Numbered from the stretch's first letter, positions 17,885-27,214 are shown. The stretch: DNA of 64,000 nt from Halobacillus amylolyticus (GCF_022921115.1 NZ_CP095075.1:2926001-2990000), one strand, 5' to 3'. The notes: generated from the sequence alone by a model not told the origin. A program made the numbers and translations.

Positions 17885-18367
17885 TCCTATTTACTAGTCT
17901 TATTTTATACCATTATCTCAACAAACTCATAACCTTCCCATTTTTCCCCGCAATGACTGCTCCAAATTTAATGCCTCGCCAAATAATTCTTCACACGCAA
18001 GCTTCTATATATCAACATGGTCAAACGTTGTATGCCATGCCCTAGATTGTATTCAATCAGTGATAATGTTACCTCTTTAGATTACTTCCAGTTCACAAAC
18101 CGCCAAAGCATGTGAATCATACGGGCAAAAATACCTGCTCCATTTAAACTCGTTTCATTCTCTCTTCTGATAATCTTTCTTTTGCCGAATCATACAATTT
18201 TTTTATGAAAACTGTACAATCACACCATCACCAGAGCCGGATTCCTAAATTGTACAAAATTTATCTTTAAAACTTCATACATTTTTTACATTACATTAAA
18301 AGAGTCTAGTGAATACAATGGATGTAATAGTAATTTAACTATTCAGATAATGACGGGAGGGAAAAAT
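17885..18367. other. Ectoine-operon upstream region with decayed sequence
   Basis: From 17885 to about 18180 there are short open fragments on the minus strand with stops in all frames, possibly an old gene that I cannot identify. From 18190 onward the DNA is AT-rich and holds the inverted repeat described at 18213. Confidence 0.35.
18213..18256 (+). promoter_or_regulatory. Inverted repeat upstream of doeA, possible operator
   Basis: TGTACAAT (18213-18220) and its exact complement ATTGTACA (18249-18256), 36 bases centre to centre, about 110 bases before the doeA start. A related ATACAAT occurs at 18192. The arrangement resembles a looped or paired regulator site; the regulator is not known. 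Confidence 0.4.
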
Positions 18368-19579
18368 ATGGTGCTTCCATTTGATATTTTAGAGTATCAA
18401 AGTCGTCTGAAGAAGACGAAGGAACGTATGGCTGATAAGGGAATTGAAGTGTTATTAATTACGGATCCTGCAAATATGAATTATTTATCCGGTTATGATG
18501 CGTGGTCATTTTACGTGCATCAGATGCTTGTGATTATGATTGATGAACCGCAGCCGATATGGATTGGGCGCTTTCAAGATGCAAATGGTGCCAGGGTTAA
18601 GACGTGGATCTATGATGAGAACATTATTTCTTATCCTGATTACTATGTGCACTCAAGTGTCTATCACCCAATGGACTTTATTTCTGAAATTTTGACGCAA
18701 ATTGGTCAGGGCACTCGTGACATCGGTGTTGAGATGGATCATTATTATTTCACAGCAATGGCTCTTGATCGCCTGAAACGGGGAATGCCTAACGCAAAGT
18801 TTCATGATGCTTCAGTACTTGTCAATGGGGTTCGGATTGTTAAATCGGATCAAGAAATTGAATATATGAAGCGGGCCGCTACAATTGCAGACTTGGCAAT
18901 GACCAAAGGGGCTGAGAGTATCCGTGCAGGTGGCCGGGAATGTGATACGGCCGCAGAGATCTACTACCACATGGTTCGCGGTACCTCGGAATTCGGTGGT
19001 GATTATCCAGCCATTGTACCACTACTGCCGACAGGGGAGAATACATCGATTCCCCATCTCACATGGACAGATAGACCGTTCGTTGAAGGCAGTGCTGTCA
19101 TTGTAGAGCTGGCAGGTTGTTATAAACGATATCATGTTCCGCTGGCACGAACCGTTTCAATAGGTCAACCGAGTGAAAGACTCAACAACCTCTCCTCCGT
19201 AGTCACGGAAGGCATTCAAAATGTGCTTCAAGCCGCAAAGCCGGGTGTGACTTGTAGTGATTTAGAAGAAGTATGGAGTAAAAGTATTCAAAAGTACGGT
19301 TTTGAGAAGGAATCTCGCCTTGGTTATTCGGTGGGGTTGAATTACCCTCCAGATTGGGGAGAGCATACAGCAAGCATTCGTAAAGGTGACACAACTGTTC
19401 TACAGCCAAATATGACTTTTCATTTGATACCAGCTCTTTGGTTCGATTCCGATGGCATTGAAATTAGCGAAACATTCCGGGTGACAGAGACAGGAAGTGA
19501 ACGGTTTACGACCTATCCGCAGGAATTGATTGTTAGAAACGACCCATTCAACATTAGCTCAAACGGTCAAATCAGCTAG
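18368..19579 (+). CDS. doeA: Ectoine hydrolase DoeA/EutD
   Basis: Opens the ectoine ring to N-acetyl-2,4-diaminobutyrate. It is an M24 peptidase-fold protein with an N-terminal creatinase-like domain (residues 1-150, including ITDPANMNYLSGYDAWSFY) and a C-terminal pita-bread domain. In the latter the usual metal-binding Asp positions look substituted (IVELAGCYKRYHVPLART), as expected for this specialised branch rather than aminopeptidase P. 403 residues. The ATG at 18368 follows GGGAGG by six bases; an upstream ATG at 18350 overlaps that ribosome site region. First gene of the ectoine operon. Confidence 0.9.
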   Translation: MVLPFDILEYQSRLKKTKERMADKGIEVLLITDPANMNYLSGYDAWSFYVHQMLVIMIDEPQPIWIGRFQDANGARVKTWIYDENIISYPDYYVHSSVYHPMDFISEILTQIGQGTRDIGVEMDHYYFTAMALDRLKRGMPNAKFHDASVLVNGVRIVKSDQEIEYMKRAATIADLAMTKGAESIRAGGRECDTAAEIYYHMVRGTSEFGGDYPAIVPLLPTGENTSIPHLTWTDRPFVEGSAVIVELAGCYKRYHVPLARTVSIGQPSERLNNLSSVVTEGIQNVLQAAKPGVTCSDLEEVWSKSIQKYGFEKESRLGYSVGLNYPPDWGEHTASIRKGDTTVLQPNMTFHLIPALWFDSDGIEISETFRVTETGSERFTTYPQELIVRNDPFNISSNGQIS

Positions 19580-19593
19580 GAGGTGTGGGAAGC

Positions 19594-20562
19594 ATGCGTC
19601 TCTATACAAAAGATGAAATTCAACACGCAGTCCGATTAAACACTACTGTCATCGATAGCATTGAAAGCGCATTCACATCACTTGAAACAAAAAAGGTTAC
19701 GATGCCACCGATTATGCGGATTGACATCCCTGCTAACAATGGCGAAGTTGATATTAAATCTGCCTATATTGAAGGGTATGACAGTTTTGCCGTTAAACTT
19801 TCGTCTGGATTTTTCAACAATGCAAAACTAGGGCTTCCCAGTGGAAATGGCATGATGATCCTCATTAGTACAACGACCGGCGAACCGCAAGCTATCCTCG
19901 CAGACAACGGATTGCTCACAGATATTCGCACAGCTGCCGCAGGGGCCGTAGCTGCTAAGCATCTCAGTCGGGAAGACAGCCGGACAGTTGGCATCATCGG
20001 GACAGGATCACAATCCAGATATCAACTACAAGCCCTTACACACGTCCGGCCCATTGAGCAAGTTCAAGTATACGGACGAAGTCGTGAAAAAGCAGAACAA
20101 TATAAATCATTTATTGAAAAGTCGTTAAACGTGAGCGTTGACATTAAAGGTACGCCGTACGAAGCCGTCTGCAACAGCGACATTATTATTACAGCCACCC
20201 CGGCAACAGAGCCGGTCCTTATGGCTGAGTGGCTCAGCGAAGGCCAGCATATTACCGCCATGGGTTCAGATGCGGAGCACAAGCAGGAGCTTGAAACTAA
20301 TGTACTCGAAAAGGCGGACTTAGTCGTTTGTGATGTAAAGGAGCAGTCGCTCATACTTGGCGAGCTAAGATCGTGTTTAAACAGTGAAATAATTAATCAA
20401 GTACATGAATTAGGAGAAATAACGAGCGGTCAAAAGCCTGGGAGAACAGGTTATAACCAAATCACTGTTTGCGATCTGACAGGAACAGGGGTGCAAGACA
20501 CGCAAATCGCTCGCTATGCCTATCAACAATTAAACTTTAAGGAGGATGATGATAATGAGTGA
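19594..20562 (+). CDS. eutC: Ectoine utilization protein EutC (ornithine cyclodeaminase/mu-crystallin family)
   Basis: NAD(P)-dependent reductase-like protein of 322 residues. The Rossmann motif is VGIIGTGSQSRYQLQAL near residue 131, and the N-terminal domain has the family's LPSGNGMMILISTTTGEP. EutC works with EutB to convert the hydroxyectoine intermediate to the ectoine one. The ATG at 19594 with AGGAGGTG eight bases upstream is preferred over a GTG at 19585 that lies inside the ribosome site. 14 bases after doeA. Confidence 0.88.
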   Translation: MRLYTKDEIQHAVRLNTTVIDSIESAFTSLETKKVTMPPIMRIDIPANNGEVDIKSAYIEGYDSFAVKLSSGFFNNAKLGLPSGNGMMILISTTTGEPQAILADNGLLTDIRTAAAGAVAAKHLSREDSRTVGIIGTGSQSRYQLQALTHVRPIEQVQVYGRSREKAEQYKSFIEKSLNVSVDIKGTPYEAVCNSDIIITATPATEPVLMAEWLSEGQHITAMGSDAEHKQELETNVLEKADLVVCDVKEQSLILGELRSCLNSEIINQVHELGEITSGQKPGRTGYNQITVCDLTGTGVQDTQIARYAYQQLNFKEDDDNE

Positions 20563-21754
20563 AGCTAAATTTAGCACAAAATCAATCTGGGCTGGGGAGA
20601 GAGACTCACTTGCCTTTGGCGCTACGCAAGTTCCAGTCGTTCATAGTGTATCGTTTGGTTATGACGATATGGATGAATGGTACGAAGTGGCAATTGGCAA
20701 CAAGCCAGGCCACATATATGGACGTAATACGAACCCAACTGTTCAAGCTTTTGAAGAGAAGATCCGCATCCTGGAAGGAGCAGAGGCAGCAACAAGCTTC
20801 TCGACAGGCATGGCTGCAATCAGTAACACCCTTGGGACCTTGCTATTTCCAGGCGACCGCATCGTATCAATTAAAGATACGTATGGCGGGACAAATAAAA
20901 TTTTCACGGAATTTCTTCCCAAACAGCAAGTAGATGTCGTGCTTTGCGATACAGGTGACCATGAGGCGATTGAACAAGAAATTGAGAGAGGTTGTAAAGT
21001 GCTTTATTTGGAAAGTCCAACAAACCCAACCGTAAAAATAACCGATATTAAGCGAATGGCTAAGGCTGGGAAAGCTGCCGGAGCTATCGTAGTCGTTGAT
21101 AATACGTTTGCCACTCCTGTCAACCAGAACCCACTTGAACTTGGTGCCGATTTAGTAATTCATAGTGCCACGAAGTTCCTTGGTGGCCATGCTGATGCAC
21201 TTGGCGGGTCTGTTTGTGGAAGCAAAGAACTTGTTGAAGCGATCTATCACTATCGTGAAATTAATGGTGCCACCCTTGATCCGATGGCAGCTTACTTGCT
21301 TCTTCGCGGCATGAAAACACTGAAGCTGCGCATCGATCAGCAAAATAAAAATGCCCAGGAAATTGCAGAGTTTCTCCAAGGAATAGAACTTGTTGATGAC
21401 GTATTTTACCCTGGACTTGAGAGTCATCCAAACCATGATATTGCTAAAGAACAAATGAAAGGCTTTGGTGGGATGCTTAGCTTTTCTGTTAAAGGTGGTG
21501 TGGAAACCGTTCGTCAGCTGCTGCCAAAACTGCAGTATGCCAATCGGGCGGCGAATCTAGGTTCAGTGGAAACGGTAGTTGGACCATCCAGAACGACGAG
21601 TCATGTGGAATGTACTCCTGAAGAACGTGCAGCAATGGGAATTCCTGAAGGTTTGATTCGTTATTCAGCTGGGATAGAAGATATTGACGACTTGAGGAAG
21701 GACTTGGAGCAAGCTTTTAAAGCACTGCCAGCTGATCTTTTGATCAAGAACTAA
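20555..21754 (+). CDS. Cystathionine gamma-synthase-family PLP enzyme in ectoine operon
   Basis: A 399-residue fold-type I PLP enzyme of the Cys/Met metabolism family. The cofactor Lys is Lys207 in HSATKFLGGHAD; GRNTNPT at 57-63, SFSTGMAAIS at 81-90 and VDNTFATP at 181-188 are family landmarks. Members do gamma- or beta-replacement or elimination on homoserine- and cysteine-type substrates. It overlaps the end of eutC by eight bases (ATG at 20555, GGAGG nine bases upstream), so it is translated within the ectoine operon. No sulfur genes are adjacent. Its role here is unknown; 2,4-diaminobutyrate or a homoserine derivative are candidate substrates by context only. Confidence 0.85.
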   Translation: MSEAKFSTKSIWAGERDSLAFGATQVPVVHSVSFGYDDMDEWYEVAIGNKPGHIYGRNTNPTVQAFEEKIRILEGAEAATSFSTGMAAISNTLGTLLFPGDRIVSIKDTYGGTNKIFTEFLPKQQVDVVLCDTGDHEAIEQEIERGCKVLYLESPTNPTVKITDIKRMAKAGKAAGAIVVVDNTFATPVNQNPLELGADLVIHSATKFLGGHADALGGSVCGSKELVEAIYHYREINGATLDPMAAYLLLRGMKTLKLRIDQQNKNAQEIAEFLQGIELVDDVFYPGLESHPNHDIAKEQMKGFGGMLSFSVKGGVETVRQLLPKLQYANRAANLGSVETVVGPSRTTSHVECTPEERAAMGIPEGLIRYSAGIEDIDDLRKDLEQAFKALPADLLIKN

Positions 21755-21770
21755 GGGAGGGGGGTTTCCT

Positions 21771-22951
21771 GTGACAACCAAAACTACGGACTTAGTTGAA
21801 CGTTCTGTAGAAATACTTCCAGAAATCATTAAATGGAGACGGCATTTCCACCAATTCCCTGAACTTAGTTTTCAGGAAAAGGCAACGAGTGAGACCATTG
21901 TGCAAATCCTCCGTTCGTTTGATGTTTATACGATCGAGACAAAAGTTGGAGGATATGGTGTTGTGGCTACTCTTACGTCAGGGGAAGAAAGACCTGTGAT
22001 TGGTCTGCGGGCCGATATGGATGCTCTGCCGATTTATGAGCAGACGGAACTCTCGTACAGCTCCAAACATCCTGGGGTGATGCATGCTTGTGGACACGAC
22101 GCCCACATCGCTATTCTTTTGGGTGCAGCAAAGCTGCTGGCTGAAGATGCGAAGAATGGACTCTTTAAAGGAACAGTGAAGTTAATCTTTCAGCCGGCTG
22201 AAGAAAATTGTGATGTGCTTGGGGAGACGGGAGCAATGAAGATGCTCGAATCTGGTGCCCTTGACGACGTCGAAGCGGTATTTGCATTGCATGTGTGTCC
22301 TTGGCTTAAGTCAGGCGAAATTCAGGTTAATGATGGACCAAGTATGGCTAATAATGATGATTTTCATTTGATTATAAAAGGCAACGGCGGACATGGAGGT
22401 TACCCACATCATACAAATGATCCGGTATGGATGTCCACGTATCTATTGCAGGCGTTGTATAGCTTAAATGGACGCAGGGTAGATCCTCTTGAGGTTGGCA
22501 CGATTAGTGTCGGGCAAATTCATGCTGGAGAAGCGAATAATGTCATTCCGGGTTTAGTTGAGATTCAAGGAACCGTTCGATCATACAAGAATGAAGTTCG
22601 AGAACTTCTCATTAAAGAGATTGGGGGGCCGCTCGAGTCGTTACGGCTTTAGGTGGGGACTTTGAGTTAACAGTAAATCACGGGGAACCAGCCCTTCTGA
22701 ACGACCCTGCAGTCAATAACGTAATTCGGAGTGCAGCTGCCGGAATGAAGATTATTAATGAACCTTTCGGGATGGGCAGTGAAGATTTCAGCCATATGAC
22801 AGCCCGCATCCCTGGAGCGATGTTTTTCCTAGGGTGCGGGCTTGAGGAGGAACGAAGCTTGCACCACCCTCTTTTTGATATTGATGAAAAGGCTCTGTCA
22901 GATGGAGTAGCGATTTTTATAAAAAGTGTGTATCAGCTTCTGGAAGTGTAA
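21771..22951 (+). pseudogene. doeB: M20-family deacetylase (DoeB-like), frameshifted
   Basis: Metal-dependent amidohydrolase expected to remove acetate from N-acetyl-2,4-diaminobutyrate. The first 293 residues contain HACGHDAHIA, FQPAEE and the dimerisation lid GNGGHGGYPHH. The frame breaks at a run of six G (22623-22628): in the original frame it stops at 22652, while a -1 shifted frame continues as AARVVTALGGDFEL through EPFGMGSEDFS (last metal ligand) to 22951. The rejoined protein would be about 390 residues, normal for the family. GTG start with GGGAGGGGGG. It could be a real mutation, a sequencing error or a slippage site. Confidence 0.85.
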
Positions 22952-22966
22952 AGGAGGGAAAGCATA

Positions 22967-24016
22967 ATGGTAAATATAGCATTTGTTGGATTTGGGGGCG
23001 TCGGGCAGGCTCTTGCTGAAATTTTGCTTCAGCGAAAAGATAGCTTGAATGATTCGTACGGCCTTGATGCAAAAGTTGTAGCTGTTGCTGATATGATGAA
23101 AGGTTCGGTATATGATCCAGATGGGTTGGATGTGGAAAAATTGCTTGAAGCGGTTCGTGAAGATGGATCAGTTGAGAACCTTTCAGGAGGATCACGGATG
23201 AAAAGAGGGTGGAACAGCTTGGATACGATTGCCCATTCCAATGCAGATGTGATTGTTGAGGTAACCTTTACGGATGTAAATACAGGGGAACCGGCGATTA
23301 CACATTGTCGGACTGCTTTTGAAAATAAAAAAAGTGTAGTGACAACGAATAAAGGACCAGTCGCTTTAGCCTATCGTGAACTAGCTGAGTTGGCGAAAAG
23401 TCAAGGAGTTTTCTTTGGATTTGAAGGAACGGTAATGAGCGGTACCCCTGCCCTAAGGATGCCTGTTGAAACACTTGCAGGCAATCAAATTAAAGAGATA
23501 AAGGGGATTCTTAATGGAACAACGAATTACATTTTGACAGAAATGGAGAAAGGGTATTCCTACCAAGATTCTCTAGAAAAGGCACAGAAGCTTGGCTACG
23601 CTGAGGCAGATCCTACTAGTGATGTTGAAGGATATGATGCTCGGTACAAAGCAGCAATTTTAGCTAACTATTTAATGGGGGAACCTCTTTCTCATACCGA
23701 GATTGAGTGTGAAGGGATCAGTGAAGTGACGTCTGAACAAGTGCAAGAGGCCCTGCTTGATGGTAAGAAATTACGCTTACTTGCTCGCGTTAAAAATGAA
23801 CAAGGAATAATTAAGGCAAGTGTGAAGCCGGAGCGAATTGATGCAGATGATCCGCTTGCAGGAGTTATGGGAGCCACAAACGCAATCGTCTATGAATGTG
23901 ATCTTGCTGGGCCAATTATGCTGACTGGAGCAGGTGCAGGGTTAAAAGAAACTGGCTTTTCACTGCTGATTGACCTCATTCATTATCAGAAGGAGAAACA
24001 GCTGGCTAAAATATAA
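22967..24016 (+). CDS. Homoserine dehydrogenase-like oxidoreductase
   Basis: 349 residues, NAD(P)-binding GFGGVG at 8-13, TTNKGPVA near 126, then NGTTNYILTEM and EADPTSDVEGYDARYKAAIL, which hold the catalytic Asp and Lys of homoserine dehydrogenase. There is no ACT domain, so no threonine feedback is expected. In this operon it could reduce aspartate semialdehyde from ectoine breakdown to homoserine, or it may act on another amino aldehyde or on diaminobutyrate. It starts 15 bases after doeB with AAAGGAGGG upstream. Confidence 0.85.
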   Translation: MVNIAFVGFGGVGQALAEILLQRKDSLNDSYGLDAKVVAVADMMKGSVYDPDGLDVEKLLEAVREDGSVENLSGGSRMKRGWNSLDTIAHSNADVIVEVTFTDVNTGEPAITHCRTAFENKKSVVTTNKGPVALAYRELAELAKSQGVFFGFEGTVMSGTPALRMPVETLAGNQIKEIKGILNGTTNYILTEMEKGYSYQDSLEKAQKLGYAEADPTSDVEGYDARYKAAILANYLMGEPLSHTEIECEGISEVTSEQVQEALLDGKKLRLLARVKNEQGIIKASVKPERIDADDPLAGVMGATNAIVYECDLAGPIMLTGAGAGLKETGFSLLIDLIHYQKEKQLAKI

Positions 24017-24030
24017 AGGAGGGGACCCCA

Positions 24031-25479
24031 GTGCATACAAAAATAAAGGCGATGAAGATGTTGATTGGCGGAAAGTGGGTTAGTGCCGAAGAAACGTTCG
24101 AAGTGCGCGACCCTCAAGATAATGAAGTGATCGCCCGCGTTCCTCTCGCATCAAAACAAGATATGACATTCGCGATTGAAGAGGCTGAACGAACGTACAG
24201 GAACACCCAAGTATGGCCAACGCATGAGCGAATTGCGATTTTGAACAGAGTCGCAAATTATATAAAGGAACATGCTGAGGAATTTGCTCAATTAATAGCT
24301 TCTGAAGGAAGTAAAACCATTAATGAGGCACGGGGTGAAGTAAAGCGGACCACACAAACGATTCAAATCAGTGCTGAAGAAGCACGGAGAATGAATGGTG
24401 AAACTATAAATTTTGACCAAAGTGAAGGAAGCGAAAATCGTATTGGCTATCAGTATCGTTTCCCTGTTGGTGTGATTGGGGCGATCACACCATTTAATGA
24501 TCCCTTGAATCTTGTGGCACACAAAATCGGACCTGCAATTGCCTCGGGTAATGCCATTGTTGTCAAACCGGCTTCCGTTACACCGCTAAGTGCCCTGAAA
24601 TTGGCAGAGGCTTTTGTAGAATCAGGGCTTCCGGAAGGGTTTTTATCGGTAGTCACAGGATCGGGGCGTGAGCTTGGGGATACACTCGTCACACATTCAT
24701 CTGTAAAAATGATTTCTTTTACTGGCGGGCCAAACGCTGGAGAGAAAATCACTCAAAAAGCCGGTGCGAAAAAAATCAGCATGGAGCTTGGTTCCAATTC
24801 CCCGGTTATTGTCTTGAAGGATGCTGATCTTCACGATGCCGTCCAGTCCTCAGTATCTGGGGCATTTTCGGCAGTTGGCCAAAATTGTATTGGAGTACAG
24901 CGAATTTATGTGGAAAGAGAGATCTATTCTACATTTCTGGACACGTTCGTTAATCGAACCGCTGAACTAATAGTTGGAGACAAAATGGATGAACTGACAG
25001 ATGTCGGCCCAATGATCGAGCAACGTGAAGCTGAGCGTGTGGAAGCATGGGTGAACGAAGCAGTCACTGACGGAGCTAAAATTGAGGTAGGCGGTAAACG
25101 GCAAGGTGTTTATTACTATCCAACTGTTTTAACAAATGTCCCCGCGACAGCTAAAATCGCGAAAGAAGAAATTTTCGGTCCTGTTGTATTGATTCAACCT
25201 GTTGAGGATTTGAGTCAAGCTGTCGAGCAGGCAAACGATGTGGACTACGGTTTGCAAGCGGGTATTTTCACAAGCAACATTCATCATGCTTTTTACACAA
25301 TAAAACATATGAATGTTGGCGGCGTTATGATTAATGACAGCAGTGATTACCGAATTGATGCCATGCCATTCGGCGGGACCAAAGGCTCGGGAGTCGGTCG
25401 TGAAGGAGTTCGTTATGCGATGGAGTCGATGACTGAATCTAAAGTTGTTTGCTTCCGGCTGCAAGAGAATATGCTTTAG
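24031..25479 (+). CDS. doeC: Aldehyde dehydrogenase, probable aspartate-semialdehyde dehydrogenase DoeC
   Basis: 482-residue NAD(P)-dependent aldehyde dehydrogenase. The catalytic Cys286 is in VGQNCIGVQ and the general-base Glu252 is in MELGSNSP; the coenzyme motif FTGGPNAGEKI is at 230-240. As the last gene of the operon it probably oxidises aspartate semialdehyde to aspartate, the final step of ectoine use. GTG start with AAAGGAGGGG. Homologues oxidise succinate semialdehyde or methylmalonate semialdehyde, so the substrate is assigned by context. Confidence 0.85.
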   Translation: MHTKIKAMKMLIGGKWVSAEETFEVRDPQDNEVIARVPLASKQDMTFAIEEAERTYRNTQVWPTHERIAILNRVANYIKEHAEEFAQLIASEGSKTINEARGEVKRTTQTIQISAEEARRMNGETINFDQSEGSENRIGYQYRFPVGVIGAITPFNDPLNLVAHKIGPAIASGNAIVVKPASVTPLSALKLAEAFVESGLPEGFLSVVTGSGRELGDTLVTHSSVKMISFTGGPNAGEKITQKAGAKKISMELGSNSPVIVLKDADLHDAVQSSVSGAFSAVGQNCIGVQRIYVEREIYSTFLDTFVNRTAELIVGDKMDELTDVGPMIEQREAERVEAWVNEAVTDGAKIEVGGKRQGVYYYPTVLTNVPATAKIAKEEIFGPVVLIQPVEDLSQAVEQANDVDYGLQAGIFTSNIHHAFYTIKHMNVGGVMINDSSDYRIDAMPFGGTKGSGVGREGVRYAMESMTESKVVCFRLQENML

Positions 25480-25489
25480 TATTTGTAAA

Positions 25490-25526
25490 CCCTGATGCGA
25501 TCATGCATCAGGGATTCAATTATTTT
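25490..25526 (+). terminator. Terminator of ectoine operon
   Basis: Perfect 9-bp arms CCCTGATGC (25490-25498) and GCATCAGGG (25505-25513), followed by an AT-rich tail with TTATTTTA. Confidence 0.75.
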
Positions 25527-25659
25527 AGGATCATTTTAAAGTGACTGGTATTTACTATTTCATTTCAGTAAGAGTACTGTGATCCTCCCCATGTTTCAAG
25601 GATAAATTTTTCATCGTTGCAAATAGTAATGATGATCAATTCCTTAAGGAGGATACAAG

Positions 25660-26340
25660 ATGAAAAAGGATTTATTATTAGTATTTTTCACAGTACTTAT
25701 GACTGTCGTTCTGACAGCATGTGGGGGAAATGATAAAGAAGCTGTTGAGCGAGAATCGTATAACTACAATCTTGTAGATTACGGACCAGAACAACGAGAG
25801 GAAATAGGAGTGGGACCAGGACAGAATCGGTTTGAAGCCAACATTCCTTCAGAAGGGAGAAATCCTCACGTTCCTATGGAGGATCCCGAAGCGCGAAATC
25901 AAGATCTTTTTGAAGCAGACGGGGATCATTTAGGTACAAACCGTCAGCGGGTCGATGAAGTGACAGGTGCGTTTCGCGAACAAGTTGTCCAATTAACGAA
26001 CCAGGCCCGTAAAAAAGAAGGACTTGAACCGCTTGAAATAAACGGTGAGCTAGTCAAAGTCGCTCAAGCTAAATCAAGGGACATGGCCAAGAAGGATTAC
26101 TTTTCGCATACTTCACCAACATACGGAAGTCCTTTCCAAATGCTCAAACAGTTCGGGATTGAATACAAAACAGCTGCTGAAAATATTGCAGTGGGTCAAC
26201 AAACTCCAGACGAAGTTGTAAAAGGTTGGTTGGAAAGTCCTAGCCATCGTAAAAACATTATGAAAGAGAGTGTAACAGAAATAGGTGTTGGTTACACAGA
26301 AGACGGACAATATTGGACACAACTATTTATTGGTAAATAA
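25660..26340 (+). CDS. CAP/SCP-domain lipoprotein (YkwD-like)
   Basis: 226-residue exported protein. Lipobox VLTAC at residues 17-21 predicts a lipid-anchored product; an acidic, unstructured linker follows (about 22-100), then a CAP domain from about 104 to the end with VQLTNQARKKEGL, YFSHTSP, AENIAVGQ and HRKNIM landmarks. Related Bacillus proteins (YkwD, SafA-associated types) are found at the cell envelope or spore; the biochemical role is unknown. Ribosome site AAGGAGG, and a strong terminator follows. Confidence 0.88.
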   Translation: MKKDLLLVFFTVLMTVVLTACGGNDKEAVERESYNYNLVDYGPEQREEIGVGPGQNRFEANIPSEGRNPHVPMEDPEARNQDLFEADGDHLGTNRQRVDEVTGAFREQVVQLTNQARKKEGLEPLEINGELVKVAQAKSRDMAKKDYFSHTSPTYGSPFQMLKQFGIEYKTAAENIAVGQQTPDEVVKGWLESPSHRKNIMKESVTEIGVGYTEDGQYWTQLFIGK

Positions 26341-26342
26341 GC

Positions 26343-26379
26343 AACAAGGCGCCTGCTTACTGGCGTCTTGTTTTTTTTC
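26343..26379 (+). terminator. Terminator after CAP lipoprotein
   Basis: Arms AACAAGGCGCC and GGCGTCTTGTT with one mismatch, followed by a run of seven T. Confidence 0.88.
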
Positions 26380-26502
26380 GGATGTAAAAGAAAATATAGG
26401 ATGGTCTTTACATGACTGAATTTCTCGTTTTTCTGGAATACTTAGCAGTAAGCGGGTTAATAACAGAACTCTTTTTACCCGTGAAGAAAGGGTGACTGTT
26501 TT

Positions 26503-27213
26503 TTGAGAATAATTACTACCCTTTTGTGCGTTAGCCTATTCTTTATAGGAAGTTTGCTTGCCCCACAGCCAATTCATGCGCGCGAGTCAGAGCAGCTTGT
26601 AGCGATAGGTGATTCAATTCCTTATGGTTATAATTTAACAAAAGATAACACTCTTCCCTCAGGGGGAGCATTTCCTTACATCATAGGTAATGAAGCCGAT
26701 TTAGAGGTAACGAACCTAGGTGTACCAGGACTGACTTCCGCGGAACTACTTGCGGCCGTTCGCTCCAACGACAAGTTTCGCAGTACGCTTAAAGATGCGG
26801 ATTATGTTGTTGTTAATATAGGTGGGAATGACCTATTGAACCTCCTGAAAGAAAATAAAGGTCTTAAAGGCATTAACATGGAAGAAGTCGCTCTTGTTGT
26901 CCGTGATCTAATTTTTAATGTGTATTCGACCATAATCGAGCTCGAACGTCTGACTCAGGGGGAAATACTTGTGTATAACATATACAATCCCTATCCCGAA
27001 GCTGGTGACAAATTAGACACCCCACTGAGTTACATTAACACGCAGTATAGCTCACTTATTGAACTTTTAAGTCACTTTACTAATGTAAAGCTTGTGAACG
27101 CTTATCAGTCATTTAGGGGTCACCCTGAATATATTATTAAAGGTGATGTTCACCCCACCAGACAAGGACAAAACGTATTAGCTAGATTAGGGTTAAAGCA
27201 TATAAAGGATTAA
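26503..27213 (+). CDS. Secreted SGNH/GDSL-type hydrolase
   Basis: 236 residues with a signal peptide (about residues 1-27, ending near IHA). SGNH blocks: nucleophile Ser38 in AIGDSIPYG, the block III VNIGGNDLL near 105, and the block V DVHPTRQGQ near the C-terminus. Probably an extracellular esterase, lipase or carbohydrate deacetylase. TTG start, with AAGAAAGGG upstream. It is preceded by a 27-codon open frame (26412-26495) that ends at its ribosome site. Confidence 0.85.
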   Translation: MRIITTLLCVSLFFIGSLLAPQPIHARESEQLVAIGDSIPYGYNLTKDNTLPSGGAFPYIIGNEADLEVTNLGVPGLTSAELLAAVRSNDKFRSTLKDADYVVVNIGGNDLLNLLKENKGLKGINMEEVALVVRDLIFNVYSTIIELERLTQGEILVYNIYNPYPEAGDKLDTPLSYINTQYSSLIELLSHFTNVKLVNAYQSFRGHPEYIIKGDVHPTRQGQNVLARLGLKHIKD

Positions 27214-27214
27214 G

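Noticed and set aside
18350..18367. Six extra N-terminal codons for doeA
   Set aside because: The upstream ATG lies before and across the GGGAGG ribosome site that serves the ATG at 18368.
26412..26495. 27-codon open frame (MTEFLVFLEYLAVSGL...) ending at the ribosome site of the SGNH hydrolase
   Set aside because: It could be a leader peptide, but the ribosome site is weak and there is no similarity to support it.
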